Assembly: GCF_035207705.1 (NCBI RefSeq)
Contig: NZ_CP128187.1
Location: 1,054,001-1,118,000 of the forward strand
Reading direction: 5' to 3'
Length of the DNA stretch: 64,000 nt
Source of the DNA: Maribacter sp. BPC-D8
Lineage (GTDB): Bacteria; Bacteroidota; Bacteroidia; Flavobacteriales; Flavobacteriaceae
Part shown: one piece after another, positions 55,679-64,000 of the stretch
Position numbering within the stretch: the stretch's first letter is position 1
Layout: the number at the start of each line of letters is the position of its first letter
The notes under the pieces: model-generated
What the model was told of the DNA's origin: nothing
Databases searched by the model: none
Seen by the model: the letters and a program-made list of their open reading frames with translations, nothing else
Program-made: the position numbers and the translations under genes

Positions 55679-56473
55679 TTACTCCTCTCTTAACTTAGAA
55701 ATTACTCTACCCACATTTTTTTCTTCAAACTTGCCCATAAACTTTAGAGCGTACATCACAATTTTAGATTTAGGCGCTTTTATAAATTCTCCAAGTCTTA
55801 AAACAGTTATGTCCATTTGCTGTATAGCTGCATTTTGCTGTTCGATACCTAAGCCCCAAAGCAGATTGGCATTATACCACGAGAGTTCTCTTGCTTTGCG
55901 TAAACTGAAGTTGATGATTTCTTCATCTGTATTTTTACCAGCAAGGTCTAAAAGAAATAGTAAAGGTGAAACGCTACTAAGTCGGTCTTGCATTTCATTA
56001 ACGATATTACCAAGTATTGTATTTACGGTATTGAAATCTTTCTCAATATCAGGTATTTCTAACCCGTTCATAGCAGTACTAGCAGCTAATCCTAAATCAA
56101 GATTAATATGAGTATTTATACCCAACATGATATGCTGTAAAATGGTTAGGGTGTCATTTTTGGTATCAAAGGCAAATTGCCATGATGCACTAATGGGTTG
56201 ATTGTTGATATAACCGTTATATGCATCTAGGTAGTAATTGGCGAAAGCAACATCGAAGGTTTCCATGCGAGGGTTGTCTTCAAAATTCTCTAATTGAACC
56301 TCTTTTAATATTTCAGCTGTAACCCTTCTATATAAAAAGGCAAAATACCCTATACGGTCATTATTAATTATAGCATTATCAATAATGCTGTCTAATTGAT
56401 CTAGTACTTCTGATATGGTGGTTGGCCGGCTGATTTTAATTTTCGTTTTAAAGGGTAAGATTTTTAATGGACA
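55679..56473 (-). CDS. DUF5995-family protein lacking a usual start codon
   Basis: The frame runs from a stop codon at 56474-56476 to 55679 and encodes a typical DUF5995 protein (TTISEVLDQLDSIIDNAI at the N-terminus, then ILQHIMLGINTHINLDLG and LSWYNANLLWGLG). The first ATG, at 56266, lies about 60 residues into the family's normal length. Upstream only ATT (56438-56440), ATC or ATA codons could serve. Either translation starts at ATT, or the start codon is mutated and the gene is silent or truncated. Function of the family is unknown; helical, soluble. Confidence 0.65.
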   Translation of the reverse strand, partial: CPLKILPFKTKIKISRPTTISEVLDQLDSIIDNAIINNDRIGYFAFLYRRVTAEILKEVQLENFEDNPRMETFDVAFANYYLDAYNGYINNQPISASWQFAFDTKNDTLTILQHIMLGINTHINLDLGLAASTAMNGLEIPDIEKDFNTVNTILGNIVNEMQDRLSSVSPLLFLLDLAGKNTDEEIINFSLRKARELSWYNANLLWGLGIEQQNAAIQQMDITVLRLGEFIKAPKSKIVMYALKFMGKFEEKNVGRVISKLREE

Positions 56474-56770
56474 CTAAATGTAGTAATACTATTGTCAGTA
56501 CAGAACTAATTTAATATGGAAAGGAGTAAAGATTTAAGCATACCTCTGAAAAATAATCTAACTTTATTCTAGCCTTATAAAAAAGCAATATATTTTTAAG
56601 GGAATTTATCAAAGTTCTTAATATCTAATTCGGCTTAAATTTACGATTATTACTGTTTTTTAAAGTGTAATATTAACATATAAAGATACTTTCAAGCCGT
56701 TCATCTGAATTAATTTCTCATAATGAGACAATGGGGTACATTTCGCCTCTCAAACCTCAAACTCAGATTA

Positions 56771-57148
56771 ATGAAACTCGAATTAGTAATTGTAGATGAC
56801 TCCCATCTTTGGTTGTCACTAGCAGAAAAGCTTGCCAAAACTCATCCATTAGTACGTAGTGTACTCACCTTTGAAGATTCTTATGATGCTTGGGTACATA
56901 TACAAATTGCGAAACCACAAGTTGTAATGTCAGATATTGAAATGCCAGGTATGAACGGACTCTCTTTTCTAGAAATGTTTGCAGATCGTTTGCCATTTAT
57001 ATCAAGTTCTACCAAACAAGAATTTGAAGTTGTTGCCAGAGAACTTGGCTGTGTTGATTTTGTAAGTAAGCCATTTACAAAAAGTGAACTGCATAGGGCT
57101 TTAGATTTAGTTTATTATAAGATTTATGGAAAGAAAGTAAGTGCATAA
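56771..57148 (+). CDS. Single-domain response regulator
   Basis: 125 residues from the ATG at 56771; the longer frame from 56723 adds a sequence without domain character. A CheY-like receiver domain: acidic pair VIVDDSH, phospho-acceptor Asp in VVMSDIEMPGMNG, Ser in FISSSTK, and Lys in FVSKPFTKSE. No output domain and no histidine kinase next door, so it must work by protein contact with an unlinked partner. Confidence 0.88.
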   Translation: MKLELVIVDDSHLWLSLAEKLAKTHPLVRSVLTFEDSYDAWVHIQIAKPQVVMSDIEMPGMNGLSFLEMFADRLPFISSSTKQEFEVVARELGCVDFVSKPFTKSELHRALDLVYYKIYGKKVSA

Positions 57149-57290
57149 TACTACATTATAACTCAGTAATAATTTAAAAGAAACTTAACCCCAAACATCT
57201 TAAGATATGGGTAAATTATATACATAAACATCAGATTGGTTATATTTACTTTTTAGGTAAATAATTGTACTTCATAACAAACACATAACC

Positions 57291-58052
57291 ATGACCCCCG
57301 ATAAAGATATTTTTAGTAGCCGAGAAGGCAGATGGGATTTTGTAATCGCAATAGTCGTAATCGCAATATTCTCTGCATTCATTTACATGTATATGTTTAA
57401 TAAAGAGGAAGATAGTTCAGTATCTACCACAGATGTTGATACTGTAGATGAAGCACCACTACCCGATTCTTATCATTCTGAAGGTCGCGAATACGTATAC
57501 TCTAATTCAGATGTTTATGAACCTATAACTATACCGGTAAAAGATGCATACGACCATAATAAAAGTACAGCAGTTGTAATTTCTGATACTACACTTACTG
57601 TTTCTGATTTTGAAGAAGAAATAAATGTTGACTTAGAGGAAGAGATCACAACTGAAGTTCAAAGTATATCTAAAGGTGCATCCGACGAAAGCACATCCGA
57701 AGAAATTATAGCAGACATAGAAAATCCTGTTATTGAAAAAAAGGAAACTAAAACTCCAGTAGCCAAGAAAGTCGAGCAGCTACCGGAAACTACCAAAACG
57801 GCACCAGTAGCTACTACGAATTCTTCTTTAAATTGTATTGCGATGGTAGGTGTTTTTAAAGACCCTAATAATAAAAATACAATAATAGAAAAGCTTAAAA
57901 CATTGGGCTATACCCATGATGAAGGCGCATATCCAAAAGGTCTAATCTATGTTGGGGTTCCTGTTGACTGTGGTAATGAAGCCAAAAGAAAGCAACTTAT
58001 ACTAGAATTAAACGAAGCATTCGGTATTGATTCTTGGGTTAAAAAACGTTAG
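57291..58052 (+). CDS. Membrane-anchored protein with C-terminal SPOR-like domain
   Basis: 253 residues. One membrane helix (FVIAIVVIAIFSAFIYMYMF, ~17-37), a long acidic Ser/Thr/Glu linker (~40-175), and a C-terminal domain of about 75 residues (CIAMVGVFKDPNNKNTIIEKLKTLGYTHDEGAYPKGLIYVGVPVDC) with the beta-alpha-beta look of SPOR peptidoglycan-binding domains. The arrangement (cytoplasmic start, helix, linker, SPOR) fits septal peptidoglycan binding, though the domain match is moderate. Confidence 0.7.
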   Translation: MTPDKDIFSSREGRWDFVIAIVVIAIFSAFIYMYMFNKEEDSSVSTTDVDTVDEAPLPDSYHSEGREYVYSNSDVYEPITIPVKDAYDHNKSTAVVISDTTLTVSDFEEEINVDLEEEITTEVQSISKGASDESTSEEIIADIENPVIEKKETKTPVAKKVEQLPETTKTAPVATTNSSLNCIAMVGVFKDPNNKNTIIEKLKTLGYTHDEGAYPKGLIYVGVPVDCGNEAKRKQLILELNEAFGIDSWVKKR

Positions 58053-58289
58053 GTTATCTCGTCTATTTTAAGGCAAATCATAATCTAAATTAGAATAAAT
58101 ACTCAAAGCACCAATAACAATATCATTTGGTTTCTAATAGTAAATATGTCATTAATTGATAGCGAGCAACAATTGCTCCTAAATCTTCAAATACGTATTA
58201 ATTATTTATGCGTAATTAGAGGGTAAATCTTTAAAAGTTTATTTACAGAAATTAACTTTTTTTAAGATTTAGCAGAAAGATTTATAGAC

Positions 58290-58297
58290 TACATTTG
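58290..58297 (+). promoter_or_regulatory. -7 box before the SAM-type riboswitch
   Basis: TACATTTG matches the Bacteroidota TAnnTTTG element and ends 15 bases before the riboswitch, the right place for transcription to start just ahead of it. The -33 element was not resolved. Confidence 0.5.
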
Positions 58298-58312
58298 CCG
58301 CCTTAAAAATTA

Positions 58313-58376
58313 TTATCAAGAATCTCAAAAAAGGAGATAGCAACCTGCAATAACAAGCAAGGTGCTAAATAGATAA
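58313..58376 (+). ncRNA. Compact SAM-I-like riboswitch candidate
   Basis: Core SAM-I words are present: TTATCAAGA at the 5' end, AGCAACCTGC in the middle, and GCAAGGTGCTAAAT at the 3' end. Helices can be drawn: P1 TTATC (58313-58317) with GATAA (58372-58376), P2 ATCTC (58322-58326) with GAGAT (58334-58338), P3 ACCTGC with GCAAGGT. P2 is very short and lacks the kink-turn and pseudoknot of normal SAM-I RNAs, and no P4 is evident. About 80 bases ahead of an NhaC-family transporter gene. Confidence 0.65.
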
Positions 58377-58456
58377 GCCATTAATTGGAACAAATGTTAA
58401 CACATGATTCTTCTAATTTATAGCTATTTCCTTTTTTTGAAAATGAAGAAAGAGAA

Positions 58457-59758
58457 ATGGAAAGTACTAAAAAGATTATCCCAAAATTTTCAGCTTTAAT
58501 ACCCTTGTTCGTATTTGTATTTACGTTTTTAGGCGTAGGTATATATCAAAACGATTTCTATGCACTGCCCGCTCCTATAGCAGTAATTGTGGGTATAATT
58601 GTGGCATTTATTTTATTTAGACAAACTATTTCAGCTAAAATCGATACGCTGTTAAGAGGTTGTGGCGATGATAAGATATTGACCATGTGCCTTATTTATT
58701 TGTTAGCAGGTGCTTTTGCTGCTATTACAAACGAAACGGGCAGTGTCAATGCTATTGTAAACCTTGGTTTAGATGTTATAGCAATTCAATATATATACGT
58801 TGGCATCTTTATTATTGCAGGGTTTTTATCGGTATCTACTGGCACTTCAGTTGGTGCTATTGTTGCATTAGCGCCTATTGTAATAGGCTTTGCAGATGAA
58901 AGCAGTGCAGACCTTGCAATTTTATGTGGTGCCTTGTTGGGTGGTAGTATGTTTGGCGATAATTTATCTGTTATCTCAGATACTACAATTGCTGCAACTC
59001 AGTCTTTGGGATGTAAAATGAGCGATAAATTTAAACAGAACATCAAAATAGCGGTTCCCGCAGCTTTATTCACCATAGCTATTTTAGTATTTCAGGGATT
59101 AGGATTGGAGTCCGACGTTGCTGAAACCACAGTTTACAATTATTCCATTATAAAAATAATGCCATATGTATTGGTTATTATTCTTTCGATAGTGGGAGTT
59201 AATGTGTTTGTAACCTTGTTGTTAGGTACAATTGCGGCAGGTATATTAGGAATTGCTTACGGAGATTTCACATTAATAGAATCTACTAAAATCGCTTATA
59301 CCGGTTTCACCAATATGACCGAAATATTTCTGTTGTCACTATTGACAGGTGGTTTAGCTGCTTTGGTTGAGAGAAATGGAGGCATCGAATTTATATTGGT
59401 CAATATTAAAAAACTCATTAAAAATAAGAAGTCTGCACAGTTTGGTATTGCCACATTGGTAAGTACTATTAATATGGCCATAGCAAATAATACGGTGTCC
59501 ATTATTATTGCCGGACCAATTGCTAAAACAATCAATGACGAGTATCATTTAGATAATAAAAAGACAGCGTCGATCTTAGATATTTTTGCCTGCATTTTTC
59601 AAGGCTTACTCCCTTACGGAGCACAAGTTTTAATGATTTTAAGCTTTTCAAGAGGTAAAATCGATTATCTAGATTTGGTGAGTAATACGTGGTATTTACT
59701 GCTTTTGTTTATTTATACTTTACTGTTTATTGGGCTAAAGTCCCAAAAAAATGATTGA
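58457..59758 (+). CDS. NhaC-family transporter, probable methionine transporter MetT
   Basis: 433 residues, about eleven membrane helices. The family signature SVSTGTSVGAIVALAPIVIGF ... ALLGGSMFGDNLSVISDTTIAA is that of Na+/H+ antiporter NhaC proteins. NhaC members under S-box control have been proposed as methionine transporters (MetT), and here a SAM-I-like RNA precedes the gene, so I favour that role over a plain antiporter. The symbol is not given because the assignment rests on the RNA. Confidence 0.8.
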   Translation: MESTKKIIPKFSALIPLFVFVFTFLGVGIYQNDFYALPAPIAVIVGIIVAFILFRQTISAKIDTLLRGCGDDKILTMCLIYLLAGAFAAITNETGSVNAIVNLGLDVIAIQYIYVGIFIIAGFLSVSTGTSVGAIVALAPIVIGFADESSADLAILCGALLGGSMFGDNLSVISDTTIAATQSLGCKMSDKFKQNIKIAVPAALFTIAILVFQGLGLESDVAETTVYNYSIIKIMPYVLVIILSIVGVNVFVTLLLGTIAAGILGIAYGDFTLIESTKIAYTGFTNMTEIFLLSLLTGGLAALVERNGGIEFILVNIKKLIKNKKSAQFGIATLVSTINMAIANNTVSIIIAGPIAKTINDEYHLDNKKTASILDIFACIFQGLLPYGAQVLMILSFSRGKIDYLDLVSNTWYLLLLFIYTLLFIGLKSQKND

Positions 59759-60076
59759 TGTTAAACAAAAAACGAATTTATAATTCCCAATAAATTGCAA
59801 TTAAGTTTGCTTTATGGGTCTTGTATTGCTTAATTAACAATACACAGGGCAAAATCAAGCATAAATTTCAAACAGAGTGTTAAAGAATACCCATAGATAT
59901 AAGAATTTTCCTTAAAAAAGTAACTTTGATAGACTAATTAAAGAAGCACACTCAAAATCTTATTATAATTCATGTAATTATCATGCAAAGTTTTGGTAGT
60001 CAAGGCTTAAGAATTTTGAGTTTTACTTTAGCAAATAGTATTTTTTAATCAATTATCAAATTTTAAATTATTTATT
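59759..60076. other. Intergenic stretch
   Basis: 318 bases without a gene; ends with the promoter region of the beta-barrel gene. No terminator-like hairpin could be supported after the transporter. Confidence 0.45.
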
Positions 60077-60937
60077 ATGAAACACTTAATCGCTGTATGT
60101 GCAGCTGTTTTATTTAGCACGATATCTTACGGACAATTGCAGGTTTCTGCAAGTTCAGGATTGGCAATTGGTAGTGCAACCATGAAATTAGGAGAACGCG
60201 TTAATGCTTCTAACACCGAGAACTCATATGGTAGTTATGGAGAAGGTATCAATTTTCAAATTAGAGGTACTTACTTCTTTGACGATTCTTTTGGTGCAGA
60301 TTTAAGTATAGGATATTTAAAAGGAACAGATCAAGATGTGTCGATAGTTAATTTACCAAGTACAGAAGTTAATGCCGTAGCAAGAGCACGTGCTTTTGGT
60401 GCTTCAGCATCTGTAGTATATAAGTTTACTAATAATATCTACGGTCGTTTTGGGGCGTTATTGAAATTAGGCGGAAAAACTGAGGGAGTTATCTATCAGA
60501 AATCTGTTTTCTCTGAAGCTGAGGCACAAGGCTTGGGCTTACCGAACGGTTCGTATTCTGAAACAAATTATAAGGAAGATTTTCACGGACATTTTCCTTT
60601 AGGTTTCGTAGGTGCATTTGGGTATAAGTATGACTTAGATTCTAATTTCAGTCTTTTTGCTGAAGTAGAATATTACGGAATCAGTTTAAAGCGTAAAGAT
60701 TCTGAAATAGCTGAGTTTAATACAGATGTTAAACTACCTGATGGTACAGTTGCGGTTAGCGGATTATATACTATTGATAATTTACCAGAGGGTATAAACA
60801 AGACTACAACCTATGTAGATGAATTATCGAATACAAATACAGATACTTCTAGAGAGTTATCTCAAAAAGTACCTTATTCTTCTTTCGGTATTAACTTTGG
60901 TATTACGTACAAATTTGCACGTTCTATAAAAGAATAA
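60077..60937 (+). CDS. Outer-membrane beta-barrel protein
   Basis: 286 residues: signal peptide KHLIAVCAAVLFSTISYGQ, then amphipathic strands (GINFQIRGTYFFDDSFGADLSIGYLKG, FGASASVVYKFTNNIYGRFGALLKLGG) ending in an aromatic-capped strand SSFGINFGITYKFARSIKE. OmpW/OprF-like small barrel (DUF6850/outer membrane beta-barrel type). Monocistronic with a clear terminator. Confidence 0.82.
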   Translation: MKHLIAVCAAVLFSTISYGQLQVSASSGLAIGSATMKLGERVNASNTENSYGSYGEGINFQIRGTYFFDDSFGADLSIGYLKGTDQDVSIVNLPSTEVNAVARARAFGASASVVYKFTNNIYGRFGALLKLGGKTEGVIYQKSVFSEAEAQGLGLPNGSYSETNYKEDFHGHFPLGFVGAFGYKYDLDSNFSLFAEVEYYGISLKRKDSEIAEFNTDVKLPDGTVAVSGLYTIDNLPEGINKTTTYVDELSNTNTDTSRELSQKVPYSSFGINFGITYKFARSIKE

Positions 60938-60968
60938 ATGTAAAGGTTTAGTCCTTTTACTAGTAAAG

Positions 60969-61008
60969 AAAAATCCCTATGAAACTTTTGGTTTTATAGG
61001 GATTTTTT
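60969..61008 (+). terminator. Rho-independent terminator after the beta-barrel gene
   Basis: AATCCCTAT with ATAGGGATT, extended by AAAC/GTTT, a short TTTG loop, and a TTTTTT tail at 61003-61008. Strong stem; 32 bases after the stop codon. Confidence 0.9.
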
Positions 61009-61185
61009 AACTCTAGAAGTAAAGGTTTTAAACAAGCTGCTAAAGAATTGAAGGTATTTAAAACCTAACTGTAAGATTGAAAATGAGCGACCTACGCTCA
61101 GAAAATGTTTAGTTAGTTTTCAAAAAATAAAAACGTATCTTGTTAATTATTATGCATGCATAATAAAAAATCAACTAAAAAGTAA

Positions 61186-63219
<2,034 letters not shown>

Positions 63220-63257
63220 TATTATAAAAACATATAAAGTGGTTATCTTAAAATGAA

Positions 63258-63980
63258 TTAATCTTCAAGAGGTATAAACGCACCGTTTTCATACCTCAGT
63301 TTTAGAATTTTACCGGTAGAATCCATGAATCCCGAAGGGGAATCTAAGTCTCCGTCAATATAATTCTCAACTAGCTCATGGTATGCTATTTCTTTTGTTT
63401 CGGGGTTGTATTGAGGTATCAACTCATCGTGACCCCTACTTATTTCATAGAAAAATTTATCATCACCATTAAAGCATCCAGAACAATCTTTTAACACACC
63501 GTCGGTATAACTCAGTAATCTGAACATATAAAACTCTTTACCGCTACCGTGTGTACTATAAGCTTTTGCTAGGTATTTGTTGTTATCGATAAGATGTATT
63601 TGATAGTGGTAAACTTCTGTATTATCTGTAATATAATGATCCTCGGTTTTAGTTGTTAAAAAGCCAACAGCCAATTCATTATTTACTTTGTATTGATACA
63701 TAGAGTTATAGACGTGCCAGGTACCACCATTAAATTCATCCCAAGAAAATATCTTTAGTTTATCATCTTCTGAAGATATGATCCTAATGTATTCTGATAA
63801 CGAATCGTATTTGACATTTAAAAAAGATTCCTTTCTAAGTGTTTCAGCCAATGTGTTTTGAAATCGTATTAAAATGGTATCTCTAGCTTCCCCATATTTA
63901 CCACCGTAGTCATGTCTATTATCACTAAACTTTTTATATATAGATGTCAAATGATTATCTATAGAAGCGGTATCAACCAT
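63258..63980 (-). CDS. Unknown protein, 5' end beyond the window
   Basis: At least 240 residues, beta-rich, with SWDEFNGGTWHVYNSMYQY, YHYQIHLIDNNKYLAKAYSTHGSG and a pair of cysteines (KDCSGCFNG). The frame is open from the ATG at 63980 to the window edge (…THSQQ before it), so a signal peptide may be missing. Not recognised. It is separated from fadH by only 38 bases on the opposite strand. Confidence 0.6.
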   Translation of the reverse strand: MVDTASIDNHLTSIYKKFSDNRHDYGGKYGEARDTILIRFQNTLAETLRKESFLNVKYDSLSEYIRIISSEDDKLKIFSWDEFNGGTWHVYNSMYQYKVNNELAVGFLTTKTEDHYITDNTEVYHYQIHLIDNNKYLAKAYSTHGSGKEFYMFRLLSYTDGVLKDCSGCFNGDDKFFYEISRGHDELIPQYNPETKEIAYHELVENYIDGDLDSPSGFMDSTGKILKLRYENGAFIPLED

Positions 63981-64000
63981 TTGTTGAGAATGTGTGGTAG

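Overview
The window reads as a chromosomal segment of a marine-type flavobacterium (Bacteroidota, Flavobacteriaceae). The DNA is AT-rich. There are many lipoproteins with short leaders ending in S-C or G-C, SusC-like carboxypeptidase-regulatory leaders, a Lacal_2735-type micro-protein, and several promoters with a TAnnTTTG -7 box, as is usual in this phylum. No rRNA, tRNA or CRISPR array was seen. Genus is not resolved.

Layout. (1) 1-5.3 kb: an unknown protein cut by the window edge, a 1 kb gene-free stretch with inverted repeats, a ferredoxin-reductase-like flavoprotein, and a PNPOx-family gene destroyed by an IS3/IS150-type insertion sequence (3680-4896). (2) 5.3-13 kb: a TetR regulator with palindromic operators, then a collinear block of two double-domain SnoaL-like lipoproteins, two Old Yellow Enzymes, two more SnoaL-like lipoproteins around a royal-jelly/Yellow-type propeller, and a DoxX protein, closed by a terminator. 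I infer an inducible response to small reactive or aromatic molecules. (3) 13-19.7 kb: an AraC remnant, lipoproteins, a CDGSH protein, a Kelch protein, a caspase-fold protein lacking its cysteine, a TraB/TIKI-like lipoprotein and an alpha/beta hydrolase. (4) 19.9-23.4 kb: a TPP riboswitch with thiS and a ThiE/TenI-like gene, a complete PNPOx-family gene, and a PatB/MalY-type C-S lyase. (5) 23.8-29.4 kb: a seven-gene, tightly overlapping operon of LemA, three glycosyltransferases, a membrane protein, a zinc-cluster protein and a lipoprotein. It has no function I can name.

(6) 29.5-34.8 kb: a very AT-rich RADAR-type anti-phage locus (rdrA ATPase, rdrB adenosine deaminase), followed at 35-38.3 kb by a FocA/NirC channel and an AI-2E-type permease. 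These two genes lie between decayed copies of the 3' end of the nearby PRPP synthetase gene, which look like scars of repeated insertion. (7) 38.2-42.7 kb: an NAD salvage unit (PRPP synthetase, an unknown 332-residue protein, NadV/Nampt, a nucleoside deoxyribosyltransferase-like protein) under a Nudix-type NrtR regulator with visible palindromic boxes.

(8) 43-58 kb: surface lipoprotein and barrel pair, FAD amine-oxidase-like protein, two DoxX-like proteins, a tyrosine phosphatase and two papain/NlpC-like proteins, ThiE, a 1,165-residue fusion of an outer-membrane-type leader region with oligopeptidase B, a DUF5995 protein without an ordinary start codon, a single-domain response regulator and a SPOR-like protein. 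(9) 58-64 kb: a compact SAM-I-like riboswitch ahead of an NhaC-family transporter (probable methionine transporter MetT), a beta-barrel protein, a FadH-type dienoyl-CoA reductase and an edge-truncated unknown gene.
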